From Vicia villosa (Eukaryota; Streptophyta; Magnoliopsida; Fabales; Fabaceae): DNA of 64,000 nucleotides. Of this stretch, positions 48,008-59,659 are shown piece by piece; within the stretch, counting starts at the first letter, position 1, and each line of letters begins with the position of its first letter. The notes under the pieces were generated by a model, which searched no databases, had not been told where the DNA came from, and saw only the letters and a list, made by a program, of their open reading frames with translations. The DNA lies in assembly GCF_029867415.1 (NCBI RefSeq), contig NC_081182.1:14258497-14322496 (forward strand). The letters run 5' to 3'. The position numbers were made by a program, and so were the translations under genes.

Positions 48008-48410
48008 TTAAGCAAAGTACTTTTTGACTATGTCCGCATTCACAGGGTGTGGGAAATCCTCGCCATCCATGGTGGTAAGCAACATGGCACCGCCGGAGAA
48101 TATTTTCTTGATTATGAATGGTCCCTCGTAGGTGGGGGTCCATTTGCCTCTGGGATCACCTTGTGGTAAGATGATGCGTTTGATAACCAAGCCACCAGTT
48201 TGGTATGCTTGACTTTTGACTTTCTTGTTGAATGCTTTGATCATGCGCTTTTGGTATAGCTGGCCATGACAGATAGCTGCAAGTCTTTTCTCATCGATCA
48301 AGTGTATTTGGTCGAATCGAGTTTGAATCCAATCGTCTTCGTCTAGATCGGCTTCTTTCATGATCCTTAAGGAAGGAATCTGGATTTCGATTGGGAGAAC
48401 TGCTTCCATA
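48008..48410 (-). pseudogene. Ty3/gypsy polyprotein C-terminal end (Ogre/Tat type), cut by gap
   Basis: The open frame runs from the gap edge to a stop at 48,008. It shows RMIKAFNKKVKSQAYQTGGL, then DPRGKWTPTYEGPFIIKK, then GGAMLLTTMDGEDFPHPVNA and a final KKYFA. This is the integrase C-terminal tail of Tat-lineage gypsy elements, with the usual ending close to the polypurine tract. The upstream part lies in the run of N, so completeness cannot be judged. Marked as a partial element gene rather than a proven pseudogene. Confidence 0.8.
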
Positions 48411-48510
48411 NNNNNNNNNNNNNNNNNNNNNNNNNNNNNNNNNNNNNNNNNNNNNNNNNNNNNNNNNNNNNNNNNNNNNNNNNNNNNNNNNNNNNNNNNN
48501 NNNNNNNNNN
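48411..48510. other. Assembly gap (100 N)
   Basis: Exactly 100 unknown bases, a conventional gap of unknown size. The flanks are pol on the left and LTR on the right, so at least the element interior and an LTR part are missing. Confidence 0.99.
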
Positions 48511-49078
48511 TTTGACTGTCAACTGACTGTTCAGGCATTAACGTAACAGTTAAAGTGAAAATTCAACAGTTAAAGTTAATTTTTTCTTTTTTTTTGTTGT
48601 GTTTAATGGTGAAAATTTATTTACATGAGTGGTTAAAAAAACACAGACATAATAAATATATTGTACGCGAACGAAATTACCGATAATAACCTTGAAAAAT
48701 ATTTAATGCACAGTGAAATAAATATTTAACTGGCAGAAAACACACAAAATATTATCTTAATAATTAAACAACAGTACGACAGATAGTACGACATTTAATA
48801 CCGACAGTACAAATATTACATAATATAATGAACAATACGACAAATAAGCGGTACGTTATTTGAAAACAAAAGATACGACAAACTTTAAGAATGACGATTA
48901 ATAACCCATGCTATAAATAATAACATATAGATGATTGGGAGTGTAAACAACCCAGGTCCGCATTTTTCAAGGACTATGCAGACAGAAAAAGGACATGATT
49001 ACCACCACGACGGTGATGACCATAAGGAAAACACGTATCCATCCACTTCGCCATGTTTGCCGGGGAAGAAGAGAGAAT
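48511..49078 (-). mobile_element. Second LTR fragment of the Ogre/Tat-like element
   Basis: This stretch matches 44,905–45,475 along its length with many substitutions and small indels (for example AATATTTAATGCACAG, CGGTAC, AGAATGACGATT and CCCATGCTAT in the same order). It ends abruptly near 49,078 just upstream of the small ORF's start. The divergence is larger than expected for LTRs of a young element, so it may be from a different insertion. Confidence 0.8.
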
Positions 49079-49537
49079 GTGTAACATCCCGATATTTTTA
49101 TACGCGATACATCTACCAATTTATTAAATTTTATTTTTCAGTGAATAATTTATTTTATGGGTATAGTTTTATTTTAATTAATTATTATCAATCTATTTAG
49201 TTATTTGTTTCAATCCTTCTAATATAGTTATTTTGATAACTTGGTAATATAAAAGTTATTATTTTTTTATATCTTCTTTATTTTGTTATTTTTATAAACA
49301 TATTGATTATATTTAATAATTAATATTGTTATATTTATTATTCTATTATTTTCATAATTGAAGAATTTTAATGTGAACATTTTAAATAAATAATATTTTA
49401 AATATTAATAAGAGTGGTGAGGTGGAGTTTTGAAAGAAAAAGATAAAAGAAATGAATTAATTAAAGAAAAAAATAGAGAGGATGATACGTGGGGTTTGGA
49501 AAAAATTTGGTTATTGGTAGTAGTTTTTAGATATTAA
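49079..49537. other. AT-rich sequence left of the Helitron
   Basis: It begins TGTAACATCCCGATATTT, a start common to some plant LTRs, and is otherwise AT-rich with no coding potential. It directly borders the Helitron 3' end. Confidence 0.35.
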
Positions 49538-49619
49538 CTAGTGTCTTACCCGTGCGTTCGCACGGGTTACCCGTCTGTCTCGCGCATTGGGTTTTAGGGC
49601 ACTTTAATAAAATAGGGAA

Positions 49620-49633
49620 AATATATATATATT

Positions 49634-49719
<86 letters not shown>
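49620..49719. repeat. (AT)n microsatellite inside the Helitron 3' region
   Basis: About 100 bp of AT dinucleotides with one or two irregularities, starting about 50 bp inside the Helitron 3' hairpin. Confidence 0.95.
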
Positions 49720-49725
<6 letters not shown>

Positions 49726-50044
49726 AGTTCATATTATAAGGTAAAATATTTTAAAATAGGTTAAAAATACCTGTTGGACCTTATAGTTGGTTTAATTTAT
49801 CTAAGTTAATAGGACAATAAAGTTTATTGGGCCTTAGAATTCTAGCCTTGGTGCAGAAAACCTATTTTTATTGTTAGACCTAATTTGTTAATAGGCCCAA
49901 AAAAGAATCCTATTATTGGTATTGTTACATAACGCTGGAATTTAAAATGAAAGTAACGTTGGATTCATAAGCAATCAAAGAGTCTGTCTTTGGCATTGTT
50001 GGTGTAAGAAACGCAGGGGTTGGGTGATAAGTGTGAAGAACAAA

Positions 50045-51050
50045 ATGTCGCAGCCAAGAAGGTATGTGCATGTGTTACTGTTTATGTTGTTTGCAGAGTT
50101 TATCATAAGATATTCATCCATTTAGAGGTCGCAATGTTGTTTTTGATTTCAGTTCACCCGATAGGTTGGAGTTGCAAACTCCATGGAAGCGGCTCACAGT
50201 TGAGAGGATACTGAGTGGGTCACAGGAGAATGATGATGTTATGGAGGAATGGAAGAAACAACATGAAAGATTGAATCGTGTCGACGATGCCGGTAAAGTT
50301 TCTGTAGAGGCTGCCAGGATTGTTGAAAATAAAGGGTAATCTTATAGTTTAATTTTGTTTTTTGTATTGAATTCCATTTTAACCTCTACAAAATTGAATG
50401 TGTTTCCGGAATAATGAGTTACAACTTAGTTTAATAAATAGTTTGTATGTTATTATGTTGAAGGGATGATGGAGATGGAATTGAATACATAATGATATCT
50501 TCTGATAGTGAGAGGTAAAGTTTATTTATAAGTGATAGGGAATATATTATCGTTATACGTATATTGATGCTGTTGTGTTTGCATTGTGCTGTAAATATGG
50601 TCTTAATTTCAGGGAAATGAGTCCTATACAGGAAGAGTTCGAAGAAGCGTACTGGACTCGTGAAGTTCATGATGTAAAGAAGTTTTGCTCAAATGTTATG
50701 GTAAGCAGTGTTCAAAGTCTATAGTTGTTGGCACGACTGGTGTTATACAGAGATGTAATGTAACTGATATTGTATGTCAATGAGTGCAGTATATTCCCTG
50801 CAGAAATAGTAGAGAAATGTGGGCTTGCTGGAATGTCAGAGATTACCCTCAATGATGTGGACAACGGGTACCCATATGAGTGCAATGTGAAGAAGAGGCC
50901 AAAAAAAAAAATGAAACATATTTGTATGGAGAATGGTTTGACTATGTAAGGGCAGCGGAACTGAAAGTAGGTGATAAAGTGCACTTTGTGATTTATTACC
51001 CGCCGGTGTTAGATATTATGGTAACAGTGGAGCGCAGTGGTGATCGTTGA
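50045..51050 (+). pseudogene. B3-like DNA-binding protein, Helitron cargo 1 (frameshifted)
   Basis: Five exons by GT–AG sites: 50045–50061, 50153–50335, 50464–50514, 50613–50700, 50785–51050. The N-terminal half is charged (VMEEWKKQHERLNRVDDAGK). The last exon is B3-like, with FPAEIVEKCGLAG at its start, an acidic turn, and later EWFDYVRAAELKVGDKVHF before the stop. The acceptor ATGAG at 50,784 is preferred to the nearby TGCAG because only it keeps frame. An A11 run at 50,901–50,911 breaks the frame; one base more or two fewer would restore it. The promoter is unknown. B3 domains in plants bind DNA; no target is inferred. Confidence 0.6.
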
Positions 51051-51811
51051 TAGAGCTGTTGGTTAGGCAATGTTTGTGGTGGATGTATAGGGCCGTTTTT
51101 TAGCAGTTTGGTTTGTATGGGATTTATGGTTTTGTTTTTTTTTTGTAATGGTGGATGTGAACCAAGATTAACAATTATGGCACTATGTATGGTTTTAAAT
51201 TAAATATTATCAATTTTGGTTGTAAGTTTCATGGAATGAGCCAAATCTGCCATGTTTTTATGCAAAATTGATTACCATTCTGTTTTAAAATTAAGTATTG
51301 TTTATTATAAGTATTGAACAGGATATCTATCAAACTTGATCAGAATAGGGAACCTAATTTCATTATTGTTGGTATAAGTTGGGGTATGGCTCCTGTAAAT
51401 GGTAGGCTATTAAATCTAATAGGTAAACACACAACAATGGACATATGAATAATTGAAAATTCAATTTAATAGTATATGTTAAAGAGTAGTATGATAATAT
51501 TAAATGGTTATAAAATAGTTGTAATGTGTTATATTATATTGGGATGTGAAAGATCAAATGGGTTATGGGCAGTTATTGTTTTTCGTGAGGCATATAAATA
51601 AAACGAAAACTGTTTTGAAGTGATGTAAATGCAAAGAAGACTAATTGAACAATTGCATTGATTTCTATTGGACGGTGGAAAAGTAACAGGTATGTGAAGA
51701 GTCCATTTAGAGTGTTATATAAGTAATGTGCAGATAGTTTGATAGCACTAAACACTGAAGCATTCATCATTACTCTGCAATCAACAGTGTAAGCTGCGAA
51801 TTTCTGAAAAG
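51051..51811. other. Spacer between Helitron B3-like genes 1 and 2
   Basis: AT-rich, no ORF of note. It presumably holds the 3' flank of gene 1 and the promoter of gene 2. Confidence 0.4.
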
Positions 51812-52533
51812 ATGGAAGGAAGAGTTGATCAAGCAGTGAGAGGTAAAGGTAAACACATCATTTGAAAGTTTGCTCTGTTACATATTGTATTTAAAAGTTA
51901 TATATGGTTGCATGCAGGTGAAGAAAACTCGGTCAACCAAATGGCTGTGGGGAAAGCTGTCACCTCTGATAACTCTGTGTATGTTTGAATTAGCTTATGT
52001 TGAGTATACGTTTTATGTTTTAATTTAGAATGTTTGATAACACATTTATTTATTGACCATGTTGTCTGTTTGTATAATGTTCCAGATGCCATGAACCTGT
52101 TGTTGATGATTTTAGTTGCCATGTAGAACAGCCTGCTAAGTTACAATATTGTATCTGGAAGCAAGATGTGTCCAACGGGAAGATGGCTCAGTCATGTCTT
52201 CTTGTAAGTTATTATTCGTTTTAAGCTTATTGTCTTTCCCTAACAGTTAATGGGATTATCTAATGTTGTTTTATATCAATATTGCAGGAAATTCCTGAGC
52301 ATGTTGTGGCAAGTCGCTGGCTCCATGGAGCAAGGTTTGTAGATTTGGTTGACTGGGAAAGGGAAGTCAGGTATGAATGTGAAGTTCATCATACCGAAAA
52401 GGGTCAGATGTTCTTAGGGCGTGGTTGGTACAAATTTGCCAAGGAAAGGTGCCTGCTTGATGGAGACTCTATGGGCTTCAGCGTTAAGGATCCCATCAGC
52501 AAGGAGATACTTGTAACAATGTTGAAATATTAA
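51812..52533 (+). CDS. B3-like DNA-binding protein, Helitron cargo 2 (intact)
   Basis: Four exons (51812–51842, 51918–51978, 52086–52203, 52288–52533) total 456 nt and give 151 aa with all junctions in frame. The N-terminus is short and polar. The C-terminal ~100 residues form a B3-like fold: CIWKQDVSNGKMAQ, EIPEHVVASRWLHG, then GRGWYKFAKERCLLDGDSMG, the usual B3 pattern of a Trp/Phe-containing helix followed by L-x-x-GD. No Zn sites or membrane segments are seen. It is tail to tail with the Rep/helicase gene, 259 bp from its stop. An ancestral capture of a host B3 gene is the likely origin; a role for the element is inferred only. Confidence 0.75.
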
Positions 52534-52792
52534 CAATGATGTCAAAGTTTGTTATAAGTATCTAAGTGTTTAACTTTTTGTAATTTTCTGGTGGACTTAG
52601 GTCCACCTTTATATTAATATATAAGATTTTGGTATTTAGATGTTATGCTATATATATATATATTATTTCTGTTACTTACATTGCTAATATGCTGTTAGTA
52701 ATATATATTACAGCAGTTACTTGCAATACTAATATGCTGTTATTAATATAGATTACCGCTGTTACAGATTTACTCTGATCAATTCTAAAAAC

Positions 52793-55700
52793 TTAGACAT
52801 TGTTAAAAACTTCTTTATACACAACATTTGTAGTTTTCTCCCTGAATTTCTTTTCTTCATCATGTATCAGTATTTTGATTCCCTTTTTTGTTGTTACTCT
52901 TGACAATGCGACATAAATCTGGCCATGTGTGAATACATCTTTCGGTAAGTACAAACCAACATTATCCAATGACTGTCCCTGTGATTTGTTAATTGTCATA
53001 GAATAGGAAACTATAATAGGGAACTGTCTCCTATTCAGTTTGAATGGCCATGGTGATTGGGATGGTGACATGTCCATTCGAGGTATGTAAACCAAATTTC
53101 CCAAACCTTTACCACCCATTATTGAAGCCTCCAGTACATGGGCTGCCATCTTTGTTATACACAGCCTTGTGCCGTTACATAAACCTTCAGCCTGATCTAT
53201 ATTTCTCATGAGCATTATAGGTGTCCCAACCTTTAGTTTTAAGTGATGGTTTGGCAATCCTGATGTTCGGAGGGAACTTAGAAATTCTGGTGTGAGGATA
53301 TCAACTACTGCTGGGTCATGAATCTCAGACTTGTCAACTGAATTTGCGTTGTAGTAGTCACGAATCTCTCCTACATTGTTGACCAAACAGAATTAGTAAA
53401 AGCAAAAATTAGATTAATATAATCCATTAAATTACATATTTTTGTTGCTTAACCTGGCATCAAGCTAAGTATATGGTCATTGATCTGATCAACAATCTGC
53501 AGTGTAGAGGCAAGTATCGCTCGACTTTTAAGGTAATCAACACATTGGAAATTATTTATGAAATCAGGGTATGTGCTATTGACAATGGCCACGATTGGAT
53601 CATCAAATTATGTTATCAGAATATCAGGTGGTATGTTGATTTCGGCGGTGCCGTCATTAGGCTCAGATATTCGGCCCTCTCCTATTCTTAAAAGCCAATC
53701 TGAAAACTGTGCTATCTCATTTTTGTCAGTCTGTGTTGATCCTGTTCGTAGCCGCATGTTTCTTGTCAATGTTAATACCTCAACTGAATGCCATATGTAA
53801 GATGCATTTATGGCACAGTGTACAATATCGGAACGACTGCCTCTGGGGACGACAGGTAAAATCTGTCTGAAATCGCCCCCGAAAACAACAACCTTTCCAC
53901 CGAATACATCAGTTGAATTTTTGTCTGCACTCATAACATCTTTCAAAGTTCTGTCAAGCGATTCTATTGCATACTTATGCGCCATTGGTGCCTCATCCCA
54001 TATTATAAGCTTTGTCTGTCGTAACATGTCTGCGACATCATCGTTGAATTCAACCTTGCAAGTAGAATTGTCCATAGTTGGTACCGGTATCCTGAACTTT
54101 GAATGTGCAGTTCTACCTCCTGGAAGTAACAATGATGCTATACCGCTAGTTGCAACAGTTAAACATATATCGTGTTTTGATCTTAATGCACCTGCGAGTG
54201 TTCTCCACATATATGTTTTTCCGGTACCACCATAACCATGAAGGAAGAAAACCGCAGGTTTTTGAGACTCCACAGCGTGGATGATTTTTTCATAAATACT
54301 TCTTTGCTCATCTTAGGAACATAATATTGATTGTAGAACGGTGTTAGAATAATTGATTCATAGAATTTCAAAGCGTAAAATAAAATGAATTTAATTGACG
54401 CAATAGTTACCTGTAAGAGCAGCAAACAGATTTTCAAATTCTGAGTTCATTGATGCTGTATCATAATTACGCTCATCATATATGAGCCTGTTTCCCAACT
54501 GTTCAAGAACATAAGCATCCGGATATGGAATAGGACTAAAATCCTTTAGTGTCCTTCTATTTGCCTGAAGCAGTTTCTCAATTTCTATTAAAGTCAAATT
54601 TTGTAACTCTTCTTGTGTGAGGTCCAATTCTGCATTGATATGAGAAATTGAGTTATAATACTGTTGGTAAGTCATCTGTAGGTTGTTATTAACAAATTGT
54701 TTTGTTTGCTATTTTATTATGTCTAACAAACCTGGATTAGCAGCCAATGCTCTTTGTGTATGTAAGACACCATCAGATAATAGGAGCCAAGTTTGTTTCC
54801 AAACATGTGCAGGGCGATTAACAGCACCAGACAAAAGCATGATAACAAACAGTTTTCGAAGAAAATGACCAGTCCCCCAATGACTTGCCTCCTTTATAGC
54901 AGCTATGTATTCTTTGTCGTCTTCAAGAAATCCCATTGCAAAGCATGCATCTCTGAATGTATCATACTGAATGTTATCCACGGTCCTGATTTCCTCATAT
55001 GTTGTTGGTCCTTTTGCCACCGTCAACATCATGCGCAGGTAAAACAGTTCACCAGTTGTTGGCGGAACCCATATGAGACGTCCAATGGTGAAGCCTTTTT
55101 TCCGCGGTTTCCATTCTCTCTTTTTTTGTGGTAAACAAACTTTGAGACAAACTGACCATAAGTTAATGTTTGTGCCTCTTCATATTTAGCATTTGCTACC
55201 AGCCATGCAGTAAACATTGATTCAGTCACACTTGCAGTTTCCAGCACATTTTCCATGCGTGCATAATCTGTATAGTATATAGGTTTCTCCCCAACCAAAT
55301 GATAGAACATACGTTCCACAGCTGGTTTTCTGCCATGAATATTGTAAGAGTAAATGCGCCAGCATGCTTCACTGGGTGAGACATACCTGCAGTCGAGATA
55401 TTGTTGGATCTCATCAACAGGTTGATTGCTATTTGTTGAAACTGCTGCTGTTATTCTGTCATAGCCTTTATTGATATATTTGAAAAGATATTTTATGGAA
55501 GTACTCTGATTACACCATTCCATGTTTATATGTGCCTGGTATTTCATAAGAAATCTGGTATTATATGAAACCACATGTCTGTTGTCCAAGGTGATACCAT
55601 TTTTTTCAATAGTGAAGGTTTTTGATCTTCTCCTATACAGCGGATATCCCTCTGCATCAACAATAGTGTCTTCAATAAACTTTTTGGGGTAGTATTTAGA

Positions 55701-58051
55701 ACATCGTCCATTCTTCATACATTGTGAGGTCACGCGAGCAAGCCCACAGGGTACATGCATCATATGTGCCCTAACCAATTTGTATAAATTGGGATGAACA
55801 GTCGGGTCGGGAATTTCAGCAGAAATGATCTTGTCTATGTCAGATGGTGTTGGGTATTTGCTCTTAGGGTGTAGGAATATCAAGATGTGAGCATGTGGCA
55901 ATCCGCGCTTTTGGAATTCGATGGTGTACATATCTATTAAATTGAAAGTTAGTTCGATGTAATATTTTGGTACTACACAGACACATGATTGAAAAGTAGT
56001 ATAATTAAATGAAACAACTTACATGCAATCACTTTTCCCACGACATGGTGTTTTGTAATATCATCCATGAGGGTATCAAACTTTATTTTGAAAACTTTTG
56101 AAATGATATCTGGCCTATCATGGGGTTGTAGACCTGTGCCTGACAATGCTCTTTTAATTTCAGGCCAATTTGGGTTGCAGGTAAAAGTAACAAATAAATC
56201 AGGGAATCCCAATTGACTTGAAATGGCCATACCGTCAAAATATAGTTGATCCATATATCTCTTGCTACCAACAAATGTTGATGGCAGAACAACTCGTTTT
56301 CCTCGCTTTTGGTGTTCATTTCTTGTATCGCAATCAGTTTGAGCGGCCAAATTATTATATTTGCCCACTCTTAATTTCGACTGATTATCTCTCAACCAAT
56401 TCAGTCGTTCGGATTCCATCATAGCATAGCCGTCGACTAAGAATTGTTGAAATAGGCGTCTTGAGTAAAGTAGTGTTTTTGCCTCTTTGCGACGTTGTTG
56501 TAACCGGTAAGAAAACCAATCCTTAATGCTTTGACGGTTTCTCTTAGTGACCTCAGTTTCATGGCGATATTTGTGCATTATATTTTTCCTGTAACCATCT
56601 TCCCCATAAGGAAATATAAGAGGATACTGATAAGCCAAATATGCTGGGTGAAACTCATCTATTCGTTGCAAACCACCATTGCGGCGCTGAATTAAGATGT
56701 CCCTTTTATCAGCAGAATCAATGTCTCCCACAATGAGTGCAGCCACTTCTGAGACAGTAGGTTTGTTGTAAACACGGCCATCTTCGGATCTATCAGAAAT
56801 AAGCCTGAGTTTTAAATCTGTGAAAGAATTTTTCCTTAAAACATCCCTTGCCATTCTAAAAGCTTTGGCATGAACATTGTGCTGATCTAACATCATCTTG
56901 AGCTTTTTGACAACCGGTCGCTCGATGCCTTTGTTGTCCCTGTTTATTTTTCGCAGCCATGAATAAATAGTTTAACATAATATTTTTATAAAACAATTGT
57001 GTAATTATGTCTGAGCATGCTTACTTGAAACATTTTATTCTGTGTTCAACTTCATTGTCCGTGTCATAGATGTATAATTGAGCATATTGCGGAGGTTGTC
57101 CTGTTTCTGGCAGCAGTGTACCAATTCGATGACAGGTCTGACCCTGCAGTCTCAAAGTAGGGGGTCCACCTCTTTTAGAATATGTTGTGTCGAACTTCAT
57201 TCCAGGGGAAGTGAATGAGAACATTGCGTTGTATGTTCGTATGTTAGCCTGGTAGTTTTTACTATCTGAATATGTGTTATTAAATAGAAGATCTTGCAAC
57301 ACCTGTGGAGGTTGCTCAAGGAACGGAAGAACAATTTTTCCTCCACGGCAACAACGATAAAAGCGAGGAGTTGCTGTAATTTTGTGTCTATTCACTTTTT
57401 CTTGGTACCACATACATGCTTGGCAGTGTGCGCATTCATAACTTTGGTCGCCAATATCGTAATATTCTGAAAGAAGAAACCACAATACTAAATATGTCTA
57501 TTAACAGAAGAAGTGTACATCATTTGGTTATCAGTGTATGATATGGAAATACCTTGAAGATGGGCCTCCTGTAATTGTGCCGGGTCTGAATCTTCGTCAG
57601 AGCCGGAACTATTAGAAGAATTTAAATTATTGTCAGAGTTGGAGTCATCATTGTCTTCATAATGAGATTCAACAGACACATTATGATTTGAGGTAGATGG
57701 ATGATCCATGGACTGACTTGACATATTATAATTTGAAGTAGATGCATGATCCATGTTCTGACTTTGACTAACAATGTTGTTCGTATTTTGAACCCTACTA
57801 ACTTCAGTATTGAACAAATTTCTCAATCTTTTTCTGTTATCCAAGATTATTTTCCTTCTCTTTCTAGCCATAGCCGTTTCAATAGTGGTTTCATATGTTA
57901 CAGAAGATGTAAAATTATGATTTAAATGGGAAGTGAGGTTGCTTGATCTGACACGGTTTCGATAATCCCTCTTTGCTTTAAGAATAAGCTTTCTCCTCTT
58001 TCTTGCAATGGATGTTTGAGGAGCAGTGTTTTTAACAACATCTGTTTCCAT
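52793..58051 (-). pseudogene. Helitron Rep/helicase (HUH endonuclease plus PIF1-type helicase), disrupted
   Basis: Exons on the minus strand: 57553–58051, 57025–57466, 56023–56939, 54732–55933, 54411–54675, 53454–54311, 52793–53370. The first exon is charged and Ser/Asn-rich. A Cys-rich piece follows (CAHCQACMWYQ), then the Helitron N-terminal domain and the Rep nuclease with the HUH motif in EFQKRGLPHAHIL and the paired Tyr in KYLFKYINKGYDR. The helicase has Walker A GYGGTGKT, Walker B IIWDEAP, GGDFRQILPV, and motif VI near GQIYVALSRVT. Three defects are seen: a one-base loss in an A7 run (55,121–55,127), an in-frame TAA at 53,608–53,610, and the 54,732/54,675 junction, where the only obvious GT–AG pair loses frame. 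The sequence is otherwise well preserved. Confidence 0.88.
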
Positions 58052-58550
58052 CACAAACACAAAAGTAGGATGAATAATAATACTACAAATAAGATTGATT
58101 TGTATAGATTTATGCACACAATATGAGATGTATAGCATGCTACTTCATGATTTTGAATACTAAAAGTTTACAGTTTCTAATTGAAGGGGAATTGGTGGGT
58201 TCAAATGTCATGAATGCAGTATTGATTTTAATTTTTCTTTCATACTTGAATATATATGAAATTGGAACTGAATATGAATAGAATGATGGTTATAGATTTA
58301 AATTACTACTTATCCCTCCCTTATAACTGTTGTGTGTGTTAAATGTATTTAATTTAATCTATACAGATTATTTATAATATTTTATTTGATGGATGTGTTA
58401 CTCTTTTAAAAAGACTTTAAGTCAAAACTAATATTATAAGTAAATAGAAACTGAACAGTTAACCCACTTTCTGCATGTACCAAGTACTTGTTTCCTATTG
58501 CACTGAATAGAAGTTTAGCATTGCAACTGCCTGCGGTTAGGGTTCCGACA
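58052..58550. promoter_or_regulatory. Divergent promoter region of Rep/helicase and B3-like gene 3
   Basis: The 499 bp between the two starts hold no ORF and must serve both directions if both genes are expressed. TATA-like words occur on both strands, but none is unambiguous. Confidence 0.4.
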
Positions 58551-59659
58551 ATGGCATCTTCACACGGTGGTCCTTCTGTGCGTATTCCCTCTGATGATGA
58601 AAATGATTTCAGGTATGAGTAGATAATTTTATTTCACAATTGCTTTGCGGTAGAAAATAGGGTATACCGGTATACAAAATATGGTAGTGTGGTAATAACA
58701 CTTAACAACATTTAGTGATGGGTGTAGTATCAATATAGCGCAATGTTGTATTATGTGTGGTATTTGTCAAGAAATCAAATGTGACTGAATGACTATTGTT
58801 GGTTTTTATTGTTGGATTTCATATCCCGTCGTTGCTCGGCATATGACTATTGCTTAGTAAAGAATGCTTCATATGCGGTTTGTTTTTAATCCATATTTGA
58901 TGTTGGAACAGCGATGATCAGGCAATGGAAATCATAGAAGATTTGGTAAAGGAAACAGGGTACGATCCTAAGGTGGAAAGAAAACGCAGGAATAAACAGC
59001 GCAATGTCACTGCTGATCGTGTTGTGACGAATGTTGATGTTGTCGCACAAAATAGCGCAATGGTTAAAAGCAATCCCAATGCAGGACCTGTAAAGATAAA
59101 AGAGGAATCAACAGACATTGACACAAATGAAATCAAAGTTTCTGAAGTTGGTGAACCAAGTGGATCAAAAGAGGGTAAGAAACAAAAGGGTAAAGTGGTG
59201 AAAAAAGCAAAGGTCGGTACAGACATTACTGTAGACAGTTCGACAGGGGCTCAAAATTTTTTCTGGAACACCCATGTTACAAATGCTAAATCTACACAGC
59301 AGAATGTAATGGTAAGGAGATATTTGAATATTTGCAGCATGTTATTGAAAATGTAAATAGTATATATCGTTAATAGTTACCTTATTTCTTGTATGCAGCA
59401 TTTCCCTAAGGAAATCGCCAAAAGATGCCTCCGTCGCTTTCAAGATGAAATCAACCTGCTGGATGTGAGGACGAAGAACATTGTTACCTGTCAGGTTCAC
59501 AAAGCTAACAGAAAAGGAATACCCCAGCCATATGAAAAGTACATGGCCCTGGGATGGTACGAATTCACCAAATCTCTTAACCTGCGTAATGGGGATACAA
59601 TAGCGTGGAGTATGTTGCGATTCTCTCCGTATATCTATGTGAAGGTTGAAAGACAATGA
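58551..59659 (+). CDS. B3-like DNA-binding protein, Helitron cargo 3 (intact)
   Basis: Three exons (58551–58612, 58912–59311, 59399–59659) total 723 nt, giving 240 aa in frame. The N-terminus is Ser/Asp-rich. A basic run (KVERKRRNKQRN, residues about 41–52) and a second (KKQKGKVVKKAKVG) look like nuclear localisation signals, with an acidic segment (KEESTDIDTNE) between. The C-terminal ~90 residues are B3-like: FPKEIAKRCLRRF, NIVTCQVHKAN, ALGWYEFTKSLNLRNGDTIA. The domain resembles cargo gene 2 in its GWY-F-K and L-x-x-GD core, suggesting duplication within the element. It starts 500 bp from the Rep/helicase start, divergently. Confidence 0.78.

Larger units (their letters stand above)
41330..48410 (-). 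mobile_element. Ogre/Tat-like Ty3/gypsy retrotransposon: 3' LTR region and end of pol
   Basis: The minus strand reads from the C-terminal end of pol (48,410–48,008) through a poly-A-type purine run into several kilobases of non-coding sequence with an LTR TATA box and internal tandem repeats. The region near 41,330–41,580 (GAGTCGCCACCGACC, GGTGTTAGCACCCTTTGTAT) is a sequence type I associate with long LTRs of legume gypsy elements. Very long LTRs are characteristic of Ogre. The outer boundary is not precisely fixed. A second partial copy of the LTR follows the assembly gap. Confidence 0.65.

Noticed and set aside
49552..49764. Ile/Tyr repeat protein
   Set aside because: It is only the translation of an AT microsatellite.
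53810..54235. Plus-strand open frame of 141 codons
   Set aside because: It is the antisense of the conserved helicase exon, which carries the real motifs.
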